Below, piece by piece: positions 25,700 through 36,492 of a stretch of 64,000 bases of DNA. Positions within the stretch are counted from its first letter, which is position 1, and every line of letters begins with the position of its first letter. The notes under the pieces are model-generated. The model was not told the origin of the DNA. It did no database searches and saw only the letters and a list, made by a program, of their open reading frames with translations. The stretch is from the NCBI RefSeq assembly GCF_031143425.1, contig NC_090444.1, positions 61,127,533 to 61,191,532 of the forward strand. The letters are read 5' to 3'. The stretch comes from Pleurodeles waltl. Taxonomy: Eukaryota; Chordata; Amphibia; Caudata; Salamandridae. Both the position numbers and the translations under genes were made by a program.

Positions 25700-28600
25700 T
25701 GGTGGTTGGTAGTGTATGACGAATCAGACAGGCGTAAGGTACCCAAGGGCTCACAGACTCTGTTGTATGAAGAAGCAGACGGGCGTAAGTCAGCCAAGCG
25801 CTCACAGACTCTATTGGTTGGGTCTATGAAGAAGCAGACAGTGATGAGGCAGCAAAGCACTCACAGACTCTGTTGTATGAAGAAGCAGACAGTCGTAAGT
25901 TAATTGTAAGTAAGCCAAGCACTCACAGACTCTGTTGTATGAAGAAGCAGACAGGCGTAAGTCAGCCAAGCACTCACAGAATCTTTTGTCTGAAGAAACA
26001 GACAGGCGTAAGGCAGCCAAGCGCTCACATACTCTGTTGTGTGAAGAAGCAGAGAGGCGTAAGGCAGCCAAGCACTCTCAGACTGTGGTGGTTGGTAGTG
26101 TATGAAGAAGCAGACAGGCGTAGGGCAGCCAGGCGCTCACAGACTCTGTTGTATGAAGAAGCAGGCAGGCGTAAGTCAGCCAAGCGCTCACAGTCTCTGT
26201 TGTATGAAGAAGCAGACAGGCGTAAGTCAGCCAAGCGCTCACATACTCTGTTGTATGAAGAAGCAGAGCTGCGTAAGGCAGCCAAGCACTCTCAGACTGT
26301 GGTGGTTGGTAGTGTATGAAGAAGCAGACAGGCGTAAGGCAGCCAAGGGCTCACAGACTCTGTTGTATGAAGAAGCAGACAGGCACAAGGCAGCCAAGCG
26401 CTCACAGACTCTGTTGTATGACGAATCAGACAGGCGTAAGGTACCCAAGGGCTCACAGACTCTGTTGTATGAAGAAGCAGAAGGGCGTAAGTCAGCCAAG
26501 CGCTCACAGACTCTATTGGTTGGGTCTATGAAGAAGCAGACAGTGATGAGGCAGCAAAGCACTCACAGACTCTGTTGTATGAAGAAGCAGACAGGCGTAA
26601 GTCAATAGTAAGTAAGCCAAGCACTCACAGACTCTGTTGTATGAAGAAGCAGACAGGCGTAAGTCGCCAAGCACTCACAGAATCTTTTGTATGAAGAAGC
26701 AGACAGGCGTAAGGCAGCCAAGCGCTCACATACTCTGTTGTGTGAAGAAGCAGAGAGGCGTAAGGCAGCCAAGCACTCTCAGACTGTGGTGGTTGGTAGT
26801 TTATGAAGAAGCAGACAGGCGTAGGGTAGCCAAGCGCTCACAGACTCTGTTGTATGAAGAAGCAGGCAGGCGTAAGTCAGCCAAGCGCTCACAGTCTCTG
26901 TTGTATGAAGAAGCAGACATGCGTAAGTCAGCCAAGCGCTCACATACTCTGTTGTATGAAGAAGTAGAGCTGCGTAAGGCAGCCAAGCACTCTCAGACTG
27001 TGGTGGTTGGTAGTGTATGAAGAAGCAGACAGGTCGTAAGGCAGCCAAGGGCTCACAGACTCTGTTGTATGAAGAAGCAGACAGGCATAAGGCAGCCAAG
27101 CGCTCACAGACTCTGTTGTATGAAGAAACAGATGGGCGTAAGGCAGCCAAGTGCTCAGAGACTCTCTTGTCTGAAGAAGCAGACGAGCGTAAGGCAGCCA
27201 AGCGCTCACAGACTCTGTTGTATGAAGAAGCAAAGAGGCGTGAGGGAGCCAAGCAGTCTCAGACTGTGGTGGTTGGTAGTGTATGAAGAAGCAGACAGGC
27301 GTGAGGGAACCAAGCGCTCACAGACGCTGTTGTATGAAGAAGCAGACAGGTGTAAGTCAGTCGTAAGTCAGCCAAGTGCTCACAGAATCTGTTGTATGAA
27401 AAGGCAGACAGGCGTAAGGCAGCCAAGCGCTCTCAGACTGTGGTGGTTGGTAGTGTATGAAGACGAAGACAGGCGAAAGTCAGCCAAGCTTTCACAGTCT
27501 CTGTTGTATGAAGAAGCAGACAGGCGTAAGGCAGCCAAGCACTCTCAGACTGTGGTGGTTGGTAGTGTATGAAGCAGCAGACAGGCTTAAGTCAGTCAAG
27601 CGATCACAGACTCTGTTGTATGAAGAAGCAGACAGGCGTAAGGCAGCCAAGGACTCACAGACTCTATTGTATGAAGAAGCAGACAGGCGCAAGGCAAACA
27701 AGCACTCTTAGACTCTGTTATATGAAGAAGCAGACAGGCGTAAGTCAGCCAAGCACTCACAGACTCTGTTGTACGAAGAAGCAGACAGACGTAAGTCAGC
27801 CAAGCGCTCACAGACTCTGTTGTATGAAGAAGCAGACAGGCGTAAGTCAGCCAAGTGCTCACAGACTCTGTTGTATGAAGAAGCAGACAAGTGTAGCTCA
27901 GCCAAGGGCTCAACGACTCTGTTGGATGAAGAAACAGACAAGTGTAAGTCAGCCAAGCGCTCACAGACTCTGTTGTATGAAGAAGCAGACGGGCATAAGG
28001 CAGCCAATCGCTCACAGACTCTGTTGTATGAAGAAGCAGACGGGCGTAAAGCAGCCAACCGCTCACAGACTCTGTTGTATGAAGAAGCAGACAGGCGTAA
28101 GGCAGCTAAGCACTCACAGACTCTGTTGTATGAAGAAGCAGACAGGTGTAAGGCAGCCAAGCGCTCACAGACTCTGTTGTATGAAGAAGCAGACAGGTGT
28201 AAGTCAGTCGTAAGTCAGCCAAGTGCTCACAGAATCTTGTATGAAAAGGCAGAGAGGCGTAAGGCAGCCAAGCGCTCTCAGACTGTGGTGGTTGGTAGTG
28301 TATGAAGACGAAGACAGGCGAAAGTCAGCCAAGCTCTCACAGTATCTGTTGTATGAAGAAGCAGACAGGCGAAAGTCAGCCAAGCGCTCACAGACTCTGT
28401 TGTATGAAGAAGCAGACAGGCGTAAGGCAGCCAAGCGCTCTCAGACTGTGTTGTATCAAGAAGCAGACAGGCTTAAGTCAGCCAAGCGATCACAGACTCT
28501 GTTGTATGAAGAAGCAGACAGGCGTAAGGCAGCCAAGCGCTCACAGACTCTGTTGTACCAAGAAGCAGACAGGCGTAAGTCATCCAAGCGCTCACAGACT

Positions 28601-29095
28601 CTGTTGTATGAAGAAGCAGACAGGCGTAAGGCAGCCAAGCACTCACAGACTCTGTTGTATGAAGAAGCAGACAGGTGTAAGGCAGCCAAGCGCTCACAGA
28701 CGCTGTTGTATGAAGAAGCAGACAGGTGTAAGTCAGTCGTAAGTCAGCCAAGTGGTCACAGAATCTGTTGTATGAAAAGGCAGACAGGCGTAAGGCAGCC
28801 AAGTGCTCTCAGACTGTGGTGGTTGGTAGTGTATGAAGACGAAGACAGGCGAAAGTCAGCCAAGCTTTCACAGTCTCTGTTGTATGAAGAAGCAGACAGG
28901 CGTAAGGCAGCCAAGCACTCTCAGACTGTGGTGGTTGGTAGTGTATGAAGCAGCAGACAGGCTTAAGTCAGTCAAGCGATCACAGACTCTGTTGTATGAA
29001 GAAGCAGACAGGCGTAAGGCAGCCAAGGACTCACAGACTCTATTGTATGAAGAAGCAGACAGGCGCAAGGCAAACAAGCACTCTTAGACTCTGTT
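25700..29095. repeat. Satellite higher-order repeat, partial third copy
   Basis: This segment matches 22,440-25,200 at an offset of 3,260 bp and also 11,608-15,000 at an offset of 14,092 bp. It is therefore a third, incomplete copy of the higher-order unit. The join at about 25,250-25,700 contains a rearranged run of monomers, some of which also occur at 24,670-24,910. After about 29,095 the monomers become more divergent and the long-range identity stops. Confidence 0.75.
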
Positions 29096-30660
29096 GTATG
29101 AAGAAGCAGACAGGCGTAAGTCATCCAAGCGCTCACAGACTCTGTTGTATGAAGAAGCAGACAGGCGTAAGTCAGCCAAGTGCTCACAGACTCTGTTGTA
29201 TGAAGAAGCAGACAAGTGTAGGTCAGCCAAGTGTTCAGCGACTCTGTTGCATGAAGAAACAGACAAGTGTAAGTCAGCCAAGCGCTCACAGACTCTGTTG
29301 TATGAAGAAGCAGACAGGCGTAAGGCACCCAAGGGCTCACAGACTCTGTTGTATGAAGAAGCAGACGGGCGTAAGTCAGCCAAGCGCTCACAGACTCTAT
29401 TGGTTGGGTCTATGAAGAAGCAGACAGTGATGAGGCAGCAAAGCACTCATAGACTCTGTTGCATGAAGAAGCAGACAGGCGTAAGTCAATTGTAAGTAAG
29501 CCAAGCGCTCACAGACTCTGTTGTATGAAGAAGCAGGAAGGCGTAAGTCAGCCAAGCGCTCACAGTCTCTGTTGTATGAAGAAGCAGACAGGCGTAAGTC
29601 AGCCAAGCGCTCACAGACTCTGTTGTATGAAGAAGCAGAGCGGCGTAAGGCAGCCAAGCACTCTCAGACTGTGGTGGTTGGTAGTGTATGAAGAAGCAGA
29701 CAGGTGTAAGGCAGCCAAGGGCTCACAGACTCTGTTGTATGAAGAAGCAGACTGGCCTAAGGCAGCTAAGGGCTCACAGACTCTGTTGTATGAAGAAGCA
29801 GGCACGCGTAAGTCAGCCAAGCGCTCTCAGACTGTGGTGGTTGGTAATGTATGAAGACGTATGCAGGCTTCAGGCAGCCAAGCACTGTCAGACTCTGTTG
29901 ATTGAGCATGTATGAAGAAACAGACAGGCATAGGGCAGCCAAGCGCTCACAGACTCTGTTGTATGAAAAAGCAGACAGGCGTAAGTCAGCCAAGCACTCA
30001 CAGACTCTATTGATTGGGTGTATGAAGAAGCAGACAGGTGTAAGTCAGCCAAGCGCTCACAGACTCTGTTGTATGAAGAAGCAGACAGGCGTAGGTCAGC
30101 CAAGTCAGCCAAGCGCTCACAGACTCTGTTGTATGAAGAAGCAGACAGGCGTAAGTCAGCTAAGTGCTCACAGAATCTGTTGTATGAAGAAGCAGACAGG
30201 CGCAAGGCAGCCAAGCGCTCTCAGACTGTGGTGGTTGGTAGTGCATGAAGAATCAGACAGGTGTATGGCAGCCAAGCACTCACAGACTCTGTTGTATGAA
30301 GAAGCAGACAGGCGTAAGGCAGCCAAGCGCTCACAGACTCTGTTGTATGAAGAAGCAGACAGGTGTAAGTCAGCCAAGCGCTCACAGTCTCTGTTGTATG
30401 AAGAAGCAGATAGGCGTAAGTCAGCCAAGCGCTCACAAACTCTGTTGTATGAAGAAGCAGAGAGGCATAAGGCAGCCAAGCGCTCACAGACTCTGTTGTA
30501 TGAAGAAGCAGATAGGCGTAAGTCAGCCAAGCGCTCACAGTCTCTGTTGTATGAAGAAGCAGACAGGCGTAAGTCAGCCAAGCGCTCACAGTCTCTGTTG
30601 TATGAAGAAGCAGAGAGGCATAAGGCAGCCAAGAAGTCTCAGACTGTGGTGGTTGGTAAT
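29096..30660. repeat. Divergent 51-bp satellite monomers at array edge
   Basis: Monomers here keep the same core but carry more substitutions and irregular extensions (for example near 29,400, 29,850 and 30,015). I see no long-range copy elsewhere in the window. The stretch is transitional between the homogenised 51-bp block and the 61-bp block to its right, as expected for the margin of a satellite array where exchange is less frequent. Confidence 0.75.
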
Positions 30661-33100
30661 GTATGAAGACGTAGGCAGGCTTAAGGCAGCCAAGCACTGT
30701 CAGACTCTGTTGATTGAGCATGTATGAATAAACAGACAGGTGTAAGACCACCAAGCTCTCTCTGACTCTGTTGGATGAACATGTATGAAGAAGCAGACAG
30801 GCGTAAGGCAACCAAGTGCTCTCTGACTCTGTTGGTCGGACATGTATAAAGAAGTAGACAGGCATAAGAAAAGCAAGCACTCTTAGACTCTGTGGCCTGG
30901 ACACGTATGAAGAAACAGGCCGGCGTAAAGCAGCCAAGCACTGTCAGGCTATGTGGGATGGTCGTGTATAAAGAAGCAGACAGGCGTAAGGCCGCCAAGC
31001 CCTCTCTGACTCTGTGGGTTGAATGTGTATAAAGAAGCAGACAGGTGTAAGGTCGCCAAGTGCTCTCTGACTCTGTGGGTTGAATGTGTATAAAGAAGCA
31101 GATAGGCGTAAGGCCGCCAAGCGCTCTCTGACTGTGTTGGGTGAACGTGTATGAAGAAGCAGACAGGCGTAAGGCAGCCAAGTGCTGTTTGACTCTGTTG
31201 GTTTGGTGTGTATGAAGAAGCAGACAGGCGTAAGGCCGCCAAGCACTCTCTGACTCTGTTGGTTGAACGTGTATGAAGAAGCAGACAGGCCTAAGGCAGC
31301 GAGGCGCTCTCTGACTCGGTTGGGGGCATATGAAGAAGAAGACAGGAGTAGGGCAGCCAAGCACTCATAGACTCTGTTGTATGAAAAAGCAGACAGGTGT
31401 AAATCAGCCAAGCGCTCACAGACTCTGTTGTATGAAGAAGCAAAGCGGCTTAAGGCAGCCAAGCACTCTCAGACTGTGGTGGTTGGTAGTGTATGAAGAA
31501 GCAGACAGGCGTAAGGCAGCCAAGGGCTCACAGACTCTGTTGTATGAAAAAGCAGACAGGTGTAAGTCAGCCAAGCGCTCACAGACTCTGTTGTATGAAG
31601 AAGCAGAGCGGCGTAAGGCAGCCAAGCACTCTCAGACTGTGGTGGTTGGTAGTGTATGAAGAAGCAGACAGGCGTAAGGCAGCCAAGCGCTCACAGACTC
31701 TGTTGTATAAAAAAGCAGACAGGCGTAAGTCAGCCAAGCGCTCACAGTCTCTGTTGTATGAAGAAGAAGACGGGCGTAAGGCAGCCAAGCGCTCTCAGAC
31801 TCTGTTGTATGAAGAATCAGAGCAGCATAAGGCAAACTAGTGCTGTCAGACTCTGTTGGTTGGGTCTATGAAGAAGCAGACAGTCGTAAGTCAGCCGAGG
31901 GCTGACAGACTGCTGTATGAAGAAGCAGACAGGTGTAAGGCAGCCAAGCGCTCTCAGACTGTGGTGGTTGGTAGTGTATGAAGACGTAGGCAGGCTTAAG
32001 GCAGCCAAGCACTGTCAGACTCTGTTGATTGAGCATGTATGAAGAAACAGACAGGTGTAAGGTCACCAAGTGCTCTCTGACTGTTGGTCGGACGTGTATG
32101 AAGAAACAGACAGGCGTAAGGTAACCAAGGGCTCTCTGACTCTGTTTGTCAGACATGTATACAGAAGTAGACAGCCGTAAGGCAAACAAGCACTCTTGGA
32201 CTCTGTGGCCTGAACATGTATGAAGAAACAGGCCGGCGTAAGACAGCCAAGCACTGTCAGGCTCTGTTGGCTGGGTATGTATAAAGAAGCAGACAGGCGT
32301 AAGGCCGCCAATCGCTCTCTGACTGTGGGATGAATGTGTATGAAGAAGCAGATAGGCGTAAGGCTGCCAAGCGCTCTTTGACTCTGTTGGCTGGACGTGT
32401 ATGAAGAAACAGACAGGGGTAAGGTTGCCAAGCGCTCTCTGACTCTGTTGGATGTACGTGTATGAAGAAGCAGACGGGCGTAAGGCAACCAAGTGCTCTC
32501 TGACTCTGTTGGTCAGACATGTATAAAGAAGTAGACAGGAATAAGACAAACAAGCACTCTTAGACTCTGTGGCTTGGACATGTATGAAGAAACAGGCCGG
32601 CGTAAGACAGCCAAGCACTGTCAGGCTATGCGGGCTGGTCATGTATAAAGAAGCAGACAGGCGTAAGGCCGCCAAGTGCTCTCTGACTTTGTGGGTTGAA
32701 TGTGTATAAAGATGCAGATAGGCGTAAGGCATCCAAGCGCTCTCAGACTGTGGTGGTTGGTAGTGTATGAAGAATCAGATAGGCGTAAGGCCGCCAAGGG
32801 CTCTCTGACTCTGTGGGTTGAATGTGTAGAAAGAAGCAGATAGGTGTAAGGCCGCCAAGCGCTCTCTGACTGTGTTGGGTGAACATGTATGAAGAAGCAG
32901 AAAGGCATAAGGCAGCCAAGTGCTGTTTGACTCTGTTGGTTGGTGTGTATGAAGAATCAGACAGGCGTAAGGCCGCCAAGGGCTCTCTGACTCTGTGGGT
33001 TGAATTTGGATAAAGAAGCAGATAGGCGTAAGGCCGCCAAGCGCCCTCTGACTGTGTTGGGTGAACATGTATGAAGAAGCAGACAGGCATAAGGCAGCCA
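30661..33100. repeat. 61-bp satellite subfamily block
   Basis: Monomers here are mostly 61 bp. They end in variants of CTGTTGGTTGAACGTG and use CTCTCTGACT where the 51-bp type has CTCACAGACT. Roughly 40 monomers are present and they differ more from one another than those of the 51-bp block. Because 61 is not a multiple of three, no long plus-strand ORFs persist. The same subtype reappears at 45,961 on the far side of the retrotransposon, so the two blocks were probably continuous. Confidence 0.85.
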
Positions 33101-33531
33101 AGTATATGGTTTGTGTTGCCCCTATCCCTATGTGTCCCCATTGCATCCTATTGTAACTATACATTGTTTGCACTGTTTTCTAATACTATTACTGCATATT
33201 TTGGTATTGTGTACATATATCTTGTGTATATTTGCTATCCTCATACTGAGGGTACACTCTGAGATACTTTGGCATATTGTCATAAAAATAAAGTACCTTT
33301 ATTTTTAGTATATCTGTGTATTGTGTTTTCTTATGATATTGTGCATATGACACTAGTGGTACTGTAGGAGCTTCACTCGTCTCCTAGTTCAGCCTAAGCT
33401 GCTCTGCTAAGCTACCATTATCTATCAGCCTATGCTGCTAGACACCCTATACACTAATAAGGGATACCTGGGCCTGGTGCAAGGTGTAAGTACTCCTTGG
33501 TACTCACTACAAGCCAGTCCAGCCTCTTACA
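33101..33531 (+). mobile_element. Element 1: 5'-truncated 5' LTR (Gmr1-like)
   Basis: These ~430 bp match the last ~430 bp of the full LTR at 45,529-45,960, with about three substitutions and one single-base indel by eye. The LTR ends at CCTCTTACA, followed at once by the primer-binding region. About 2.57 kb of the LTR 5' part is missing. Satellite sequence joins LTR sequence directly, and the two shared bases AG at the junction suggest a microhomology deletion. The original left target duplication is therefore lost. Confidence 0.9.
33287..33292 (+). promoter_or_regulatory. LTR polyadenylation signal AATAAA
   Basis: AATAAA lies about 240 bp before the LTR end, followed by a T-rich and GT-rich stretch. 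The same signal is at 45,715 and 57,488 in the other LTR copies. It probably marks the R region. Confidence 0.6.
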
Positions 33532-33532
33532 T

Positions 33533-33552
33533 TGGTTGTGCAGCGGTGGGAT
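33533..33552 (+). other. Element 1 primer-binding site (possible tRNA-Leu)
   Basis: Immediately after the LTR (one base spacer) is TGGTTGTGCAGCGGTGGGAT. The 13 bases GCAGCGGTGGGAT match the complement of the 3' part of vertebrate tRNA-Leu (UAG/AAG type), and the start TGG matches the CCA end. A short mismatch or insertion lies between them. Position supports a primer-binding site well; the tRNA identity is tentative. Confidence 0.5.
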
Positions 33553-33803
33553 AAGTGCTTTGAGACTACTTACCACTTTTGTCATTGTACTTTTCATAAG
33601 AGAAAAATATACAAAACAAGTTCAGTGTATGTACACCTAACCAAAAAGTTTTGCATTTCTTTTCTCACCTCTTTTCTAAAGTGCTGAAAAGTACCTCTAA
33701 ACTTTCTAAAAGTTCTTAAAAGTTTTAAAAGGTTTTTTTCTGTCTTTCTAAAAAGTTCTGAAAAACTTTTTCTCTTTTTCTGTCACTTAAACTCTTTCTA
33801 AAA
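33553..33803 (+). other. Element 1 leader before gag
   Basis: This AT-rich leader between primer-binding site and gag start contains many short direct repeats of the TTCTAAAAAGTT type between about 33,670 and 33,790. The equivalent leader of element 2 (57,755-58,006) has the same character. I see no ORF in it. Confidence 0.6.
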
Positions 33804-35400
33804 ATGTCTGGCACAGGCCAAAATGTTGATCTGTCCAAACTTGCATATGATCACCTTAGCTGGAAAGGAGCAAGGAGTGTCTGCATAGAGAGAGGTTTGA
33901 GTGTAGGGAAGAATCCTTCTTTGGAATTATTGCTTAACATGCTTAAAGAACAAGATAAGGCCAGAAGGGCCCCATCTGTTGAAAAAGTAGCTAATGGTTC
34001 CCAATCTGATCCAGGGACTCCCCTAGGAAAAGATTCAGGAAAGAAACTTCCTAGCCTGCCCATTACTAGACAGCCTAGCATAGTTGGTACTGATTTAGAG
34101 TCACACCATACAGATAGTGTTGTCTCACATCTTAACAAGAGTATTCCTTCTCACCACAGTAGAAGTGATGTTTCTGTTAACCAAGCTGTTAGGGTGCCTT
34201 CTGTAAGGGATAGGTCTTCTTCTGTCAATTCTCACCATACCTCTGTTTCAAGACATGTCCCTCCCACCCAACCTGATGACAGATTGTTATAAAGGGAGCT
34301 CAATAAATTGAGAGTGGAGCAAACCAGTCTGAAGCTTAAGAAGCAACAGCTGGATTTGGATAGACAGTCCTTAGAACTAGAGAAGGAAAGACAGAAGTTG
34401 GGTTTAGAAACCCATGGTGGCAGCAGCAGTATTCCCCATAGTCATCCTGCAAAAGAGCATGATTCCAGGAATCTGCACAAGATAGTTCCCCCTTATAAGG
34501 AGGGGGATGACATTAACAAGTGGTTTGCTGCACTTGAGAGGGCCTGTGTTGTACAGGATGTCCCTCAAAGGCAGTGGGCTGCTATCCTATGGCTATCATT
34601 TAGTGGAAAGGGTAGGGATAGGCTCCTTACTGTGAAAGAAAGTGATGCCAATAATTTTACAGTTCTTAAGAATGCACTCCTGGATGGTTATGGCTTAACC
34701 ACTGAACAATACAGGATAAAGTTCAGAGAGACCAAAAAGGAGTCTTCACAAGACTGGGTTGATTTCATTGACCATTCAGTGAAGGCCTTGGAGGGGTGGT
34801 TACATGGCAGTAAAGTTACTGATTATGACAGCCTGTATAACTTGATCCTGAGAGAGCATATTCTTAATAATTGTGTGTCTGATTTGTTGCACCAGTACTT
34901 GGTGGACTCTGATCTGACCTCTCCCCAAGAATTGGGAAAGAAGGCAGACAAATGGGTCAGAACAAGGGTGAACAGAAAAGTTCATACAGGGGGTGACAAA
35001 GATGGCAACAAGAAGAAGGATGGTAAGTCTTCTGACAAGGGTGGGGACAAATCTAAAAATGAGTCTTCATCAGGCCCACAAAAACACTCTGGTGGGGGTG
35101 GTGGGCGCAAATCCTCCTTTAATCAAAACAAAGAAAAGAAACCATGGTGCTATTTATGTAAAATAAAAGGCCATTGGACAACAGATCCCAGTTGTCCAAA
35201 GAAAAGCACCAAGCCTCCTACCACTACAACCCCTACTGCTACCCCTAGTGTCCCTACTAATAGCAGTGGTGGTGGGAGCAAACCTACTAATAGCCAATCC
35301 AAGGGAGTAGCTGGGCTCACTATTGGTAACTTAGTTGGGGTTGGCCTTGTTAGGGAGGCCACAGAGGCTGTGTTAGTCTCTGAGGGGGCTATTGATTTAG
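33804..35400 (+). pseudogene. Element 1 gag with SCAN-like capsid and zinc knuckle
   Basis: This encodes the structural Gag of a Gmr1-like Ty3/gypsy element. The start at 33,804 matches the start of element 2 gag. In order I see an N-terminal region rich in Ser/Thr/Pro, a charged coiled-coil stretch (34,308-34,420), a capsid core containing PPYKEGDDINKWFAALE, and a region at about 34,690-34,965 resembling the SCAN fold. A CCHC-like knuckle CYLCKIKGHWTTDPSC follows at 35,148-35,195, with six residues before the last Cys instead of the usual four. A TAA at 34,290-34,292 interrupts the frame; element 2 has GAA at the equivalent position. The same frame continues into the protease. As it stands Gag would be truncated. 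Confidence 0.88.
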
Positions 35401-35694
35401 CCACCTTAGTTGCTTGTCCCCTTAACATGGATAAGTACAAGCAGCTACCCCTAATAAATGGTGTTGAGGTTCAGGCCTACAGGGACACTGGTGCCAGTGT
35501 TACTATGGTAAGAGAGAAACTGGTCCACCCTGAACAACACCTACTTGGTCACCAGTACCAAGTAACCGATGCTCACAACAACACACTTAGCCACCCCATG
35601 GCTGTTGTAAATCTCAACTGGGGGGTGGGCTACTGGTCCAAAGAAAGTTGTAGTAGCCACAGATTTACCAGTATACTGTCTACTAGGAAATGAT
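35401..35694 (+). pseudogene. Element 1 aspartic protease region, frameshifted
   Basis: A retropepsin-type active site DTGAS begins at 35,484, preceded by VEVQAYR, in the same frame as gag. The retroviral-type protease would cleave Gag and Pol. Downstream, the reading frame moves by one base at or near a run of six G at 35,620-35,625. The frame carrying protease therefore stops at 35,693, while similarity to element 2 (a LLGNDLE-like stretch at about 35,682-35,700) continues in the next frame. No separate protease ORF start is evident, so gag and protease were probably one polyprotein. Confidence 0.8.
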
Positions 35695-36492
35695 TTGGAG
35701 ACATCAGCTTGGTCAGATGTGGAGTTGGAGGCCCATGCAGCAATGCTGGGCATCGCAGGGCATATTTTTGCTTTAACCAGGGCTCAGGCCAAAAAGCAAA
35801 AAGGACAGGGTGACTTGGATCCTGGAACAATGGGCCAAGTGCTCCCTAAAGCTAGGGCTAGTAGAAGTAAAGCACTACCTACTATCCCTCCCTCTACAGT
35901 GGATTCTATTTCTGAGGAAGAAGAATTTCCACCCTGTGCAGAACCTACACCAGAGGAGCTGGAAGCAGACACTGCTGAGCTTTTGGGTGAAGGGGGGCCT
36001 GCCAGGGAGGAGCTGAGTGTGGCACAGCAAACCTGTCCCACACTAGAGGGTCTAAGACAGCAAGCTGTCAAACAAGCTAATGGGGATGTCAGTGACTCTC
36101 ACAGAGTTTACTGGGAGGACAACCTCTTGTACACTGAAGCAAGGGATCCTAAACCTGGATCTGCCAGGAGGTTAGTGATTCCTCAGGAGTACAGAAAGTT
36201 CCTCCTAACTCTAGCCCATGACATTCCCCTAGCTGGACATTTGGGACAAATGAAAACTTGGGACAGACTTCTTCCCTTGTTTCATTGGCCTAGAATGTCA
36301 GAGGACACAAAAGAATTTTCCAAGTCCTGTGAAAACTGTCAAGCCAGTGGCAAGACAGGTGGCACTCCAAAGGCACCCCTTATTCCACTGCCTGTGGTTG
36401 GGGTCCCCTTTGAAAGGGTAGGGGTTGACATAGTTGGCCCCCTTGACCCTCCTACTGCTTCAGGCAATAGGTTTATCTTGGTGGTAGTGGAC
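35695..36492 (+). pseudogene. Element 1 integrase, N-terminal half (interrupted)
   Basis: This part carries a linker and then the integrase HHCC zinc-binding domain: His codons at 36,216 and 36,238, Cys codons at 36,328 and 36,337 (CENCQ). The start of the catalytic core follows, with GVDIVGPL providing the first catalytic Asp at 36,427. It stops at the hAT insertion whose target duplication begins at 36,485. The rest of the domain resumes at 40,624 in the frame expected once the inserted length is taken into account. Integrase lies upstream of reverse transcriptase, which is atypical for Ty3/gypsy and diagnostic of Gmr1-like elements. Confidence 0.88.

Larger units (their letters stand above)
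1..33100. repeat. Satellite array of 51-bp and 61-bp monomers
   Basis: The whole stretch is a head-to-tail array whose basic monomer is 51 bp, starting TATGAAGAAGCAGACAGG and continuing through a GTAAGGCAGCCAAGC core to CACAGACTCTGTTG. Interspersed 61-bp variants carry a ten-base extension, often ending gtggtggttggtagtg. At this average the array holds on the order of 600 monomers. Because 51 is a multiple of three, four of the six frames are stop-free through runs of 51-bp monomers. They read as 17-residue repeats such as YEEADRRKAAKRSQTLL and MKKQTGVRQPSAHRLCC on plus, and LAALRLSASSYNRVCER on minus. The 61-bp variants shift the frame and end most of these ORFs. I see no coding signal beyond this arithmetic and treat the array as non-coding. 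The left end lies outside the window. Confidence 0.97.

Noticed and set aside
1..33100. CRISPR array
   Set aside because: Units are contiguous and similar throughout, with no unique spacers, no cas genes, and a eukaryotic setting.
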